The position numbers and the translations under genes were made by a program. A stretch of 64,000 nucleotides of DNA from NCBI GenBank assembly GCA_035582835.1, contig JAYKAV010002330.1, positions 495,529 through 559,528 of the forward strand. Reading direction: 5' to 3'. Source of the stretch: Phoebastria nigripes. Lineage: Eukaryota > Chordata > Aves > Procellariiformes > Diomedeidae. Below are positions 43,780 through 56,456 of the stretch, piece by piece (positions within the stretch are counted from its first letter, which is position 1; every line of letters starts with the position of its first letter). Under the pieces are notes generated by a model. The model ran no database searches. It was not told where the DNA came from and saw only the letters and a program-made list of their open reading frames with translations.

Positions 43780-44556
43780 TAGATGGGCAGATAGATGGGA
43801 AAACAACTGGTTGGGTGGTCAAGCTCGGAGGTGGTGGTTAATGCCATGCTCCAGCTGGATGCTAGGGTATGGCCAGGGGTCTGTCCTGGTTATCGTCTTC
43901 ATCCACAAACGTGAACGAGCACACCTCGTCAGGTTTTCAGATGATGCCAAACTGAGGAGTGCTGTCAGTCTGCTCTGGGGTAGGGCTGTCATGTGGAGGC
44001 ATCTAGGCAGGCTGGGGGAGGAGTATGAAATCCAATAAGGGCAAATATAAAATCGTGCACCGGGGAAGGGAGCACTTTGCAACAAAATGGGCTGAGGACT
44101 GGCTGGCTGCTGGAGGGGCTCCAGGGATGCGGGCAGACCGGGAGCAGAGCATCAGCCTGCAGTGTGCAGTGGCAGTGAGGACGACCAGCAGCATCCTGGC
44201 CAGGAGCTGGAGGGAAGGGATTATCCCCCTCACTTGGCACTCATGGACTCACAGTGGAATAGTGCCGTCCTGGGTCCCCCAACCCAAGGAGGCAATGGAC
44301 ATAAGTTGAAACAAGCAAGATACAAACTGGGTATGAGGAATAGCTTCAAACTTTTCCCCCACGAGGAGGGTCCAGTGGTGGAAAAGGTCACTCAGAGAGG
44401 CTGTGCAGTCTCCATCCTTGAGGGTTTTCAAGGCCAGGCTGGATGAAGCCCTGAGCATCCTGGTCTGGCCTCATTGCTGATCTTGCTGTGAGCAGGGTCT
44501 AGAGACATCCTGAAGTCCCTTCCATCCTGAAATGCCCCATCATCCTATGACTCAAT
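43780..44556 (+). mobile_element. CR1 LINE fragment, ORF2 C-terminal part and 3' UTR, degraded
   Basis: The start resembles the reverse-transcriptase region, with a broken copy of the FADDTKL-type motif (FSDDAKL near 43938). It continues through CR1-like blocks such as GGGAAGGGAGCACTTTGCAA, AGCATCCTGGCCAGGAGCTG, GTCACTCAGAGAGGCTGTGC and GAAGTCCCTTCCATCCTG. The end is a relic of the ATTCTATG-type tail (about 44538-44556). Frameshifts and internal deletions break the reading frame. The 5' limit is approximate. Confidence 0.8.
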
Positions 44557-45239
44557 GTTTTGATTATGGCACCACTGAGAATGTGCTGCAGAATCAGGAA
44601 TTCATATGCTTCTGCCTGATACTGTGAGCAGAAATGGAGTCAATAAGCTGTTAACAGGAGAAAGGTCCCTCTCTGGAAAGCAGTGATGCCAGCAGTCCAT
44701 GCAGGTACACAGGTGGGACAGCTCTGCTCTAGACCCCAACCGCTGTTTAACGACAGAGCCATGAATCCCCATTGGAGGCCAGAGGCAGCCGTATGGGCAG
44801 CTTCCCCCTCACAGGGCAGTTCCTAATGTCTACACAGGGACTGGGAGAAATCGCCCTCCACATTCTTCCTCCCACCTGTAACCACAGTCTCACCCTGCTG
44901 CAGGCGGCACCTGCTCCCAGCTCCCGGCTCAGCATCTCCTGTCTGCCTGTGCTCCGTACCCGGCTGCCCAGCTCGCCTCTTCCTCCGGGAGACCGGGGCT
45001 GAAACGGGGAAGGCGGGTGGATGCGGCATAAAATTGCTGACTGTTGGTGAATATTCCTGGACACGTTGGGAGCAGGCAGGAGATCGACAGCATCATGTGG
45101 CATCTGTCGTGGGAAGCCATGGGATCCTGGGAACAGCCACTGCCTGCCTGCCATCCTCACCTGCCTGTGGCAGGGGCAGGGGACACAGCAGCTCCCGGAG
45201 CAGCTTGCCCAAAGTGGACACTTCTCTTTAATCCTCATC
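44557..45239. other. Intronic sequence between CR1 and an ancient relic
   Basis: Unique and GC-leaning; I see nothing recognisable in it. Confidence 0.5.
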
Positions 45240-45480
45240 GTCTAGGGGCTTATGCCCTGAAGCAAGAGAGTTTATATCCCTTATAAATGTTTATTTTGTC
45301 TAGTATAGCTCCCTGTATGTTCTCATTATCTATTAGAGGTTTAATCCACTATTGATTCCTACTAGATTCATGGTCTCAGTACCACCTCTGGGCACAGGAT
45401 CCCACAGGTTAATGAGATGCTATATGCAGAAATTATCTCCTGGTTTCCATTTGGTATTATTGTTGTTATTTGTTCACACT
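45240..45480 (+). mobile_element. Ancient amniote L3/CR1-like relic
   Basis: The run of blocks TGCCCTGAAGCAAGAGAG, TTTATATCCCTTATAAATG, GATTCCTACTAGATTCATGG and CCCACAGGTTAATGAGATGC matches, in order and spacing, an old interspersed repeat I know from reptile and mammal genomes (GAATCCTGCTAAATTCTTGG, then GAGTTCCACAGGTTAATTA). The limits are approximate. Confidence 0.5.
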
Positions 45481-47414
45481 GTGATTGTGCCCCCAATGTG
45501 CTGTCACTTTAGAAACATGGAGCAGTGTTTTCCCAGCAGCATTCCCTTCGTCTCCTGGGAAGAGCAGGCAGGAGTGAACTGCATCTTCTCCATCCCATCC
45601 AGTACTTGCAGCTTGGAGCCTAGTGCCACCGAGCTTTGCTTACCCTTTTCCAAAGAGGCAGTCCCAGGGCTGTTTGGCTCTTCTGATGGAGGTGGTGCTG
45701 TCTTCTGCTTGCAACTTCTGCTCTCTTTGCTCCCTTTACTACCTTGCATTTGTGGATTTGGCTTTAGGAGCGTAGCAGCAGCTAGTTGGGAGCACATCAC
45801 TGGGAAATGCAATATTTGCAGGGATTTTACTCCGTGACTGATGTGGGTGACCCAGAGCTTTTTTGAGGTGAAGCATTTGAAAGGGAGTGCAGCTGCTAGA
45901 GCAGCGGTCTGCTGGTCATGGATAGCACACCGTTACCATATTTCCCTCGCCTTTGGGAGGCTAGACCTTCTCTCCAGCACTGCTCCTCCTCTCGCGTGGG
46001 CTCTGGTGCACTGCTGGCTGGGGCTGGCACGGTGACGGGGACTGGCGCTGCTTGCCTGGGGTCTTTTCTTGGTCCTCTATTGCTCCACACACCACCAGCC
46101 TGTTTCTAGCACCAGGCCAGGTCTCTCTCCACGGATCACTACTCATGTCCTTGGGACTGCTCCTGAGACATGTCTGAAGGTCTGTGTCCTCCCATGTGTG
46201 GGGAAGACGGTGGCCATCAGCAAGAGCACAAAGGGGAAGACACAAGGAGCGGTGCCGGAGCTGCAGCTTGTGTGCCTGCTCTGAGGACCACCATCCCAGG
46301 AGTTGTGTCCCGTTTGGGTCCTCGCTGGGGCCACGGCAGGGGGGCTCACAGCAGTTCCCATGGCTGGGGCAGCGAGGGCCTGGCAGGGGCTTGGGCAAAC
46401 CATGCCCGTGTCCAGCTTCAGCATCTCCTTGCCCTTGCCAACAGGCTCATGGTGCTGTGGCTGAGCTGGAAAAAGGTTATGCTCAAGTAGCCACGATTCC
46501 TCACTGAAATACTTATTCCAGTTCTTGTGTTAGAAGTGCTGGGACAGCAGCCCCTGCTGCCCCCCGGTTTCTGTTTCCCGCCTCTTCCCTCTCCCTGTCT
46601 CCAGGGATGGAGCCCCCACCCTGCCACCCGTTCTCCCCTCCCTGGGACTGTCATTCACCCTATCCCCTCCTTTCCTGGCGGGCCCTGCACTCTGGGTGAC
46701 AGGAAAGGGTATACTGTCCGGAATAGTGATGCTGAAAATATAGTCATTAATGGGACTCTCGAAACCCAGATGTCCTTTCTGAACACCGGTAATTTGTTTT
46801 TAATGAAAAACCATGCAGTGACCCTGAACAAATGAATTTCCTTTATATGAAGTCTATGTGCAATTACCCGACTAAAGGGACCTGAAAACAGTGACATTCA
46901 AAACGGGGCTTTGAAAAGAAAAGCATAAAAAATAGCAACCGTGTCATTAGCAATCTTTTATCTAGGAGAAGATGCTAGTTCTAACGTGCAAAGCAGAAGG
47001 AGATGGCATTGGGAAACAGAACACGTGGTTTTCAAACACATTTTTTCCTTGTGGCTAGCAGATATTAATGCAGAGGAGAAGTGATATTGTGTGACCTCTC
47101 CCTGGTGGGGCTGTTTCTCCCACCTGAGCCTGTGAGGGACAGCACCCTCCCTCAACCCACTTGAACCCAGCCTGCGGCGAGGGGTGCAGGGGAGCAGGAA
47201 CGCGAGCCTTGTGTCACGGCGGGAGGCAGCAGTTAGGATATGGGAGCTCAGGAATAAAGCTCCCCAGCATGCTGAAGACTTCATTCATCGTTATTTTCAT
47301 GAGTTTATGTTATTTGTTCTGGCTCTGCCTTTACCAAAGTTTTGCGATAGCATTTTGTAATCTCCTGACATGCAGGAGTAAATATTTGAAAGCGAGGTAG
47401 CTGGGAGGTAAAAA

Positions 47415-47515
47415 GCTTAAAAACAGGGGCAGAGAAGCGAATTACAGTATGTGGAATGACAGAGGGCATTGGTGGCAGAGCCTGAACCAGGTCCCCCTCT
47501 GATTTACAACATAAA
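47415..47515 (+). mobile_element. MIR-like tail relic
   Basis: GGGGCAGAGAAGCGAATTAC and GTGGCAGAGCCTGAACCAGG followed by TCCCCCTCTGA follow the MIR/L3 tail (GGCACAGAGAGG..., then GTGGCAGAGCTGGGAATTGA and ACCCAGGTCTCCTGA). The match is short and the limits are approximate. Confidence 0.45.
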
Positions 47516-48769
47516 GCTGGAACTGCTTGGTTACTTAGACAGAGATGCTGTTGTGGCCAGTAAAAGTGGAAGGAGAATCCTTCCTTTATCCTAGGAAGAC
47601 CTAAACCAAATGAGGAATAAACCTTAACATTTCTTTGGTGAAGTGGAAAGTTTGCAAGTTACCTCCTTGGAGCCTGGAGGTGAGTCCTCAGTCCATTTGC
47701 CATCTGTTCCACCTGCTTCATGCTGCTATTATGGCTGGGATGTGTATCTCTTCTCGGATTATGGGCACTTCACTTTTTTTGTGCCAGTATTGCCATTTTT
47801 TGCAGCTCATGTAGCTCAAACCCAGCCATGACCTGGAGCACCCCAAAAACACCTTCACCCTCCCGCAGATGCGCACAGAAGCACCCACAGCTTCCACCGC
47901 CAGAGCCAGAAGACCCGCTGCCAAAGGACAGAAGTATTGACATTTGGCATTTTCTGGTTAAGCGGATTTAGTGTTTTTCCCCCAGTCTAGGGCTGCTCCA
48001 CAAAGGTGCCTCCCCACCCTTCTGTAATCTCGGAAGACAAATCCTGGAGAAATTTCATCACGTATGATGGAGCAAGTGATGTGCCATCACAAATATCTTG
48101 GGGCAATACCAGATTGCAAATCAACTGACAAATGATTCTCTTAATTAATAATGAAGCAGTTAAGTAAATGGTATGCGTTTATCCGCTGCTCCTGTACGTT
48201 TTGAATGAGGGGCTGCGAGGATCTTGGAAGCCTGGAGAAACATTTTGGTGTTCATCTCTCAGGAATGTAATTACCGCACTTGCACAGAATATAGATAAAA
48301 TTTATATTGTTTTCAATGTGATGTTGTCAGATATTATTTCATTAAATTGATTTAGAAATTATGGTGGAGAGGGCAAGAAGGTGAAATGTTGGGAAGCCAA
48401 CAGCCTCTGGATCTGCTGTTCCCAAACCCGCCTTCCTCTTACAGACCCAATCCTCAACTGGGGTCAATTAGTCCCGACCCCTGACCACCGGGGCTCTCTG
48501 CTGCTTTACACCAGCTGAGGATGCGGTCCCAAGTGTCCTATGCACAGCAAAGCTAGTCCCGTCTGCTCTGCGGGCTCCCTCTGCTCCGGCCGTAATTTCT
48601 GCCTCCTCCTGTCGAGGTGAGACGCTGTGCATATCTAAACATAAGTAAGCAAGGCAAAGTGTGTATAAACAAAAGGGTCCATATTTAGGAGTGAGGAGGA
48701 GGAGAGAAAACATATTGTGTTCCTCCACTCTTTGGAAATTTCTATGCATTTGTAATAACAAAATTACCA

Positions 48770-49110
48770 TAATTTGCTCGTTAACGCAGCTAGATCAGTC
48801 AAGCATTGTTCCAAACATGCAGAGGCTGCTTCTCGCTCTAGGTCTGCCAGTGAGTTAAGCACGGTGGAAATTAGCATGCAAATAGCCCTAATTCGGCGGC
48901 CGAGCTGTCAGATCCGCATTCAGCCGCTTGTTCCCTTTGAAATCCCTGACAGGAGCGGCTCAGGCAATCCCACCCTCAAGTAGATCCAGCCAGAAGAGGT
49001 ACCAAGGGGGCACCTCCTGAGTGACAGTTTGGCTACCTTCAGTCAGATCAATCAGTCGCGTCAGCCAGCAGTGGCATGCGGTGACGCCAGGGGACCGCGG
49101 GCCAGGGGGG
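48770..49110. promoter_or_regulatory. Candidate intronic enhancer with octamer
   Basis: This unique-looking, CpG-containing island (about 16 CpG) carries a perfect octamer ATGCAAAT at 48876-48883, close to CCCTAATTCGG. The octamer binds POU2F1 and POU2F2, factors important in B-cell genes. Function is inferred, as I could not test conservation. Confidence 0.25.
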
Positions 49111-51787
49111 GCCAGTTTCCAGCCAGACCTCGATGCTGAAACTGTCCCCTCCCCACCCTGGGACAGTGCCGGGGTTTGGGGCTCCAGCAGCTGAGCGATG
49201 CCGGAGGGGGAAGGGGCACAGGGGAGTGCTCTGTTCAGATAGTGATTTTCAAGTTAAGCCACTGTTCGCGCCAAGAAGTGTCGCTGTTGTGGGTGTTTAG
49301 CGCTGAGGGATAGAAGCCAGGGTTTGTGGTCATTTCTTCTGGAACCCTGCCCAGGGCTGCTAGCTTGGCTGTGGTTACGGAGCCCGTGGAGCATCATTGC
49401 AGAGGATGCTGCGCTGGGCAATGCAGCACGTGGTTAGCATCGGAGGGATGCTGCCTGTGGTACTGTGGCCGCCCCCCATCCCTGCGGACAGGGAGGAGAG
49501 GGCTGGAGGTGCCCAGCTGATAGCACAGGGCTCCGTTCTGCATCTTCGGGGGGGAACCGCGGGACCCTTCCACCTCCTGTCTCTGTGCAGCGTGTGCTGA
49601 GGTATCCACAAGGAGACACTGGCGGCAGCTGAAAACAGGGGCTGTTGCCTGCAGATGGTTCATTCAGTGTTACGGGTCTGTCACACTGCCCACCTTTAAG
49701 CAATACCACTGATTATAAAAGCAACAGTGAGAATTTAAAAAGCCTTTTGTTGCTGTTGTTGGTTTTTTTATGTTACTAAACATTTTTCTGTCCCCTGCAA
49801 GCCAGTTGTTTTTGGGGCCCATCGTGCTGGCAGCTACAATGAACACGAGTCTCTGCCTCAAAATACCCGGAGCCAGAAATTTAAAGATGAGGTGCTTGTA
49901 GATGAAATGTGTTAAAAGCTTGCCCTCTGCTCATTAATTGCATTAGCCCTGTAGGACCTGGCATCGGGAACTGCCCAACGTGGGTCTGTTTGGCAGAGCT
50001 CGCCTTACACAGGGTCCATTCGTCCCCACCAAGGCAGCTCTCAGGGTCTCCTCCGAGCACCAAAGACGTCCCCTCTGCATGTGGGGGCTGCAGGGTGCAC
50101 CACTGTCCTCCACCTCCGGGAAGGCAGGAACAAAGAGTTTCCTAACAGATCGTTTCCTGGCTGTCTCTCAAAACCAGCAATGACAGCGGCTCCCCAGGCG
50201 ATGCGTTCCCGATGTGCTGGCAGTGAGAACTCGGTGTCCAGCCGGGACGTGGTGTGCCATGGGTGAGGCACGCTGCTGCATCCTCTGCCCTCCGCGGGTC
50301 CCCTCCTGTTCCTCTGGTTTTGTCATTATTGACGTCTGTCCGTTGGTGGAAACACAATAAAAAAAAGCTAACTGTAATTAGGAAGCCATGAGGTCTAAAT
50401 GAGTTCTGATTTTGGAAAGTTCTGGTTTGGATTAGTGAAGCAGAGCACTGACAAGCCAATTAAGGTGCCTGATGTCCTGAGCCACGTGCGGGCATTGCCT
50501 CCAAGGTGGGAAAGCATGACTGGAGCTGACCCGGACCGGCTTGTGCTTGCAGGGCTGAACTCAGCCCCTTGCTCATGATGAGATTTCTCATACCAGAGTA
50601 ACAGCCCTGTGAAAGCACACAAAATGCTTTAGCATTTCTGAGCATTCAGCTTTTTTATGCTTGTGTCTCCTTGTGTTATGTCAGTACCCAGAGTTTAAAA
50701 AAATTGGAGATTACAAAAGCATCGCGATTATGAACAGCAAGTTGCCAGAGCTTTGAGCATGGTGGTGTGCCCAGCATCTGTCACGGCTGCCAGTGGTGGT
50801 TCGGACGCTGGAGCAGCTCTGCACCTCACGTGCTGGCTGCGTGCAGGAGCCGGACCCAGCCACCAGAATCAATCAGGCAGTTTCCTAACAAACTGTGTTC
50901 AACTATGAGCAAGTGCCGAGATCCCCAAAGTAAGCGGAGTGGAAAGCACTTCATGGCCCACTGTGTCCGTGAGCAGGAGTGTGATGTGGCTGCTGTATTT
51001 CTGCTGCACCGCACCACACAAGGAGTGCATGGTGTCACCCTGAAGGCAGCAGCCAGTAGCAGTGATGAGAGAGCAGAGTCTGCATTCCCATCACATCCAA
51101 GCTCTACAGCCCAACTGCCAAGTGCTTCGTTGTGTGGTGGGTGCTGGGGAGGATGTAGTTTCTTTTCTCCCGGGTGTTAGACCCTGGCTAGCCCATCTGC
51201 CACCCATGTTGAGCACCCCTTGGAAGGGTGGCTTCTCATGCATCATCCCAAGCCTGGGTTTCTGTGTATACTGAAAGATGTGTCTGGCTCTGGGTGACAG
51301 CCTGAGCGGTTCAGTATCTGCCCAGCTTCATGGTGTTAGAAAGCACTTTCCAAGTTGTCCTGTGATGAACTGGATGTCTCCTGCTTCCAGCATTTGTGTG
51401 GCCAGGGGAATGCTGGAGACCAGGTCCTGCACCCAGGCACCCCCGTCTCCCTGCACCTCCCCTTTACCACTGCAGGATGACCCATGCAGAGATTTTGGGG
51501 GGGTTTGCAGCCATTCTCCTGCGGAACATTACTTATCATTTCAGCCTTTTTATCACTTGTTGGACTTGTTTTCTGCGACTGTAGGCTTGATTTCTGTGTG
51601 ATTGCTGGAGGGAGTTTGCTTGCAGTTAGGACTGTTTGAACACAGAACATCTGCCCGGCAGTAAACTCCAATGCTCAGAACTGATGTCTATGGCACAAAT
51701 TAAAATTAAATATTTTGAGAATTAAGTATTCTCTTTCCAGGAGTTTCTGGACACATTGAGACTTTATCAAAACAAGTGAAAATGCCA

Positions 51788-51832
51788 GGACATTACAATA
51801 GATTGCAATGCAGTACAATGCAATGTAATATG
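51788..51832 (+). repeat. Imperfect CAATG-type short repeat
   Basis: Repeated variants of TGCAATGCAGTACAATGCAATG form a degenerate tandem tract of about 45 bp. Confidence 0.45.
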
Positions 51833-54800
51833 ATCAGTGCAAAAGAAACAAAATGGGGTAATGGAATTTCACAAATTATGTGAAAAATTTTAAGCAAAAT
51901 GGCATGCCTTAGTAAAAATGAAGGAAGGCGCTCCAAGGACTGCCCCATTTCCGCAGCAGAACTTTCCTCTGAAAACACATTTTAAAGTGGAGACTGTCAA
52001 ATTGTAGGAAGCAGTGTTTGTGTTGGAAAACTGTTGTGTGTGCACCCGTGTCAGGCAGGTGTAAACCCCTGCACAGAGGGGTGCAGGTGGGAAGAGTCTG
52101 AGGACATTTCTCCCATGTGCCCTGCTCACGGGCTGTCTGGCTGTGTCTGGAGAAGAGGGACAGCCCGGATGGGGAAGTGAGAAGACTCCAGAAAGAAGGA
52201 TGCATTTGCTTATTTCTAGCAGCAAATATGGCACTGGGGCACTTTGACTGCAAATAAGTCATCTGTGACCTATGACTGAAGTAGATTTGGGATCAGGCTC
52301 TGCACTGACTGCAGAATAAGCTGGGAAATTTAAATGTAACCCCCTTAATTCCTACATAAAAAGACTAAAAGCAGTACTCCGGTCCTGACTTCATGTCCTT
52401 TTAGCAGCAGATGCACTAAATCCTGTCAGTCTCAGGTAGCAGCAGCAAAGGTTGCTTTGCCACCCAGACGCTTTGTCACAGAATAAATAACTTCCAAGCG
52501 TACACGGATGTTTTACTTACATGGAGAGGGTGCATGGACTCTGCGGTGGGATAAGCAGTGCCCAGGTGCGAGAAGGGCTGCTTGCTGCATCAGTGAGAGG
52601 CGCTGGGCACGGGGTGACAACGCTGCCCCATCTTCTCTTCCTCCTACCAGCCTCCTTCAGCACAAAGGAGTTGCCTCAGCCCAGGCTGTCTAATCTTCGT
52701 TTATGTCTTGTGCATTTACTGAAGTCAGGAAACATAATACCAGCCCTCGGCAAGGAGCCTGGTCCCGTGGAGGTGTGCCCTGGGCTGTTGGGACATGTGG
52801 GGAGCCGTGGGTCCCCCCGGGGGATGTGCCACGGCAGCCACAGTGTCCTCAAGCATCAGCCCACTACGCATGGGAGGAGATGCCCCGTCCGTCATCCCTT
52901 CCCCACCACGTGTTCTCTTCCTCGGCACAATTTTTGGCTGGTTCAGCTGGATCAGGCCAGGCTAAGCAGCTGCAGACATTACTTGGAAATGGCTTTGGCT
53001 ACAAAACCTTTGCCAGCAGTGTGTCTGTCCAGCCGGAGGACCAAGCTGCCGCGCTCCCGCANATTGACCTGAGATTGGCTGACATGTTTTTTCTCTGCAT
53101 TAAAAGGATGACTGTAACGTGGATGTGGTGTAAAACCAAAGCAGTGCTGTGAAAATCAAGTGAGAAATTATCTGTCTTCTGTCACTCAGGCATTCATTTG
53201 CATTGTGTTTGGTGTCAGAAAGAAAAACTGACATCTCTGCTGGGGCCGTGTCTTTGTATTTCAGAGCTTGCACAAGCTCCCCACGGTGACAGAAAGAACC
53301 AGAGGGGGAAAACAGACCCTGCTGACATGCTAAAGCCCCAGTCCAGGGGTGGCTGAAGCCTGGAGTCCAGCTGAAAACCTGGTCTTGCAGGCAGCAGGGC
53401 TAAGATGCTGAGGTTTTGNGCGGCTCAGCCGGGACCGCTCATCCATGCAGGGGGTTTACGTGAGGACAAGAGACTTTTCCGTCCGTTGAAGGTGCTGCCA
53501 CCTCAGCAGAAAGGGCAGGACCCAGCTGTCGCCTGGTGTAGCCGGAGCCGCTGGCCCGGTCCCAGCTGAGCCACGGCCGGCTCCTGGTGTGGTCTGACAT
53601 GGTCACCGAGGATGGGGACACCAGCGGGATGCCGGAGAAGATGCCGGTGTGGGAGGATGCTCCCTCAGCCATGCAGCGCTTTCCTGTCCCCGTTCACACC
53701 TGCGCTTGCAGATAATTGAAGACTGCTTCCATGTCAGCAGCAACGTACCTTTATCAAGCTACCAAAATGCTTAATTTCCAGACTTCACAGTTTCTACACT
53801 GTCGCTATGTTATTATGGCTCGTAACAGTATATCTACTTCTGCTACTAGCTAAATTACTTGTGTAATTCCTGGAAGTAACTGCACATTACATTATCATTA
53901 TGAAGGCTGAAATTATAAAAAAGGCTAAAGTCAGGATGAAGCATGGAGTGGAATATTTTCATCTGAATGAAATGCAACATTTCCATTATGTAGTTTGGAG
54001 AATGTCATGCCACAAGATACTTCTTGGCACTTTTTGCACCAGTTTGGGATGAATCCATATTGTAAAGCTTGTTATTTTCTGCGAGACAGAAGTTTTCCTT
54101 TCCATCCTGCCTGCGCTACCTACGGTCAGTCCGGAGCAGAGAAGGTGAAACGGTGCCTGCCCTTGTATGCTGTCGGGCTGCACCCGCGCAGATCTGGAGA
54201 GCCTGGGTGCAAGGGCAGGGGGCAAGCGATGCCCTGCGAGGATGGAGGGCACTCCATGCCCCTCATCCACTGTGTGCCCCTCATCTTGCCTGGGCATGGG
54301 GTGAAATGGGGCTTTGCGAAGGTCGCAGGCAGCCCCACAGACCAGGCTTGGGGAGAGCCGTGAGCTGGTCTGGGGCGAGCAGCTGCAGGAACCGGCACAG
54401 AGTGGCACCGTGTTCCTGGCACTGCATCCGGCAGCACTGGTGCCGAGGCCCTGCGCGTGCTTGTGTGGCTCGCTGGGCTTGGTATCACTGGCAGTGCATC
54501 TTCTCGCTGCTGGGTCTGCCCGGGGTCCCGACAGGCTGCGTGCCGGTGGCTGGTAGAGAGGGCAGACAACTCTGCTGGGGGGAGCTGGGAGAGGGAAGGG
54601 GCAAATTCCTCATTGTCATTAATTGCAATGCCATGTTCTACGCAGGTGAGTTGGGCAGTTGTCCTCCTGGTACAGGGAGATAAATCTCTCCTAATGCAGT
54701 TCCAATATGGTTGCTCTGTGGCACCACCTACCTTTGTTGTATTAAAGTTAAATACCTTTGTGTACAAAAGTTTAAAGTGCATAGCTAAAACCTATGTGCT

Positions 54801-56439
54801 TGCAGTAATTGCAGATGTAAATCTTTTTGTCATCCTGCAAAGACTAGGTGAGGTATTTCATAAATATGTCAGAAGCAGCATTAAAATTTTATGGCAGGCA
54901 GCACGGGTCGAGAATAGTACAGTGACTTCACAGCAAGGTACGTCCACCTTAACCCACAACTCATTAGTCATTGATGGGATTTCTGTGCCTTGTAGCTTCT
55001 TGGAAATGAGGTAGTGTTACAAAAATCTGCATGTTACTGTTTTCTTAAAATATGACAACCTACTCAGAACCGTTAAAAATAAAATTGTACATCTTTGAGC
55101 AGATGCTAGTTAATATAAAGATAAAATAAGGGGGGAATACTGTCTAATCTGTATGATCATAAAATTATATAGAACCTTCATTAGAAGTTAACTGGCAGTC
55201 TTGATGGGACTGGGAACTTTGGAGAGATGTTGTCTGAATGTGACCAAGTGCGTTCCAGCTGCAACTGCAATAAACTTCTGCTTGGCTGACATGCAGGAAA
55301 AATTAGCCAGTGTACAGACTAATTTCATTTTGAAATCACACGTGTGAAAGTTTGGGTGATGGTTGCACCTAGACCTTTCATTGAAGGGTTAATCAATGAC
55401 TACAAGACATAACAGACATGAGAGGGATGTGCTTTTGGCCAGTATAAGTGTACTGGTGGAAGGGGTCATAGATGATAACAACCGATCTATTGATCCGTTG
55501 GATTCATATAGCCGATTTACCAGTGGATTTACAAGCCTGTTTCCCTAAATATGTAAGGAGTATGCACGTACCTGTGTGTGCGCATCGGCAGATGTCTTTG
55601 TTGGTGCGTGTCTGTCCGTACGCGTGGGCTGTATTTCTGCACGTGCTCCCTCGGTGCTCCCAGGAGGAAGCTGCTGCCGACAGTGTGGTCCCTGACATCC
55701 CAGGAAAATGCTGCCTGAGCCTGCTGGTGGTGGCAGGCTGCCCGGCACCCTCGCTGGTGGATCTGTGTGCCATACCCCACCTGCTAACGGAGCAAACCCC
55801 GTGCCCTGCTCGAAGCCAGATTTTGCCCCCAGCATCACTTTGGCTGACCGGGCGGGTAGTTGTGATAGTGTCTGTAGGTAACTGAGCGTGAAGGGTATAG
55901 GAAGCATTTTGGGATTCCAGCCAGCAGGTTGTTCCTCCCACTTTTAGGAGAGAAATGAGCTTTAACAAGCAAAAGGTTTGTTCAGCTTTTTCGAGGAGGG
56001 TGTTGTGGGTGCTCAGCCGCGGAAGCAGGGTGCTGCTTACACTGCTGGCCACGGCAATTAACAGTTATCGCCGCATTTCCTGGCTGTTCTTTCAATGAGT
56101 GGTACAGACACTGTCTAATTAATTGTATGGCATTAATAGCACTACTGGGGATCCTGTGAGTGGCTGTGTACTCGTGGTCGGCCGGGCTCTTGTAGTACCT
56201 CGCAGCTCCAGGGGCTCTGTCTTGGCTACAGCTGGACAAAATTTTTTACGTAGTTTTATTGTATTGTGTTTAAAGAACACAGGTAGACGCTTAGTGGGCT
56301 CAGAACTCGCTGTGTGGCTTTTTTTTTTCATTGAAAATCAAGAAGTGAAGATTTTGTTCTGTGTAAGGAAATTTTTACTTGAAAATCATTTGTGAGGGCT
56401 GTTCTTTTGCTGAAATCTATCACTTTCTATTACATCCTC

Positions 56440-56456
56440 AAAAAAAAAAAAAAAAA
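56440..56456 (+). repeat. Poly-A tract (A17)
   Basis: Seventeen consecutive A followed by GAAAA. No SINE body or duplication was recognised beside it, so I treat it as a simple repeat. Confidence 0.85.

Noticed and set aside
43920..44040. Reverse-transcriptase gene fragment as a functional gene
   Set aside because: It is a truncated, frameshifted CR1 remnant; only the FSDDAKL motif survives.
55255..55300. LTR-end-like GCAATAAACTTCTGCTTGG
   Set aside because: It resembles a retroviral polyadenylation region, but no LTR body, termini or target-site duplication could be found around it.
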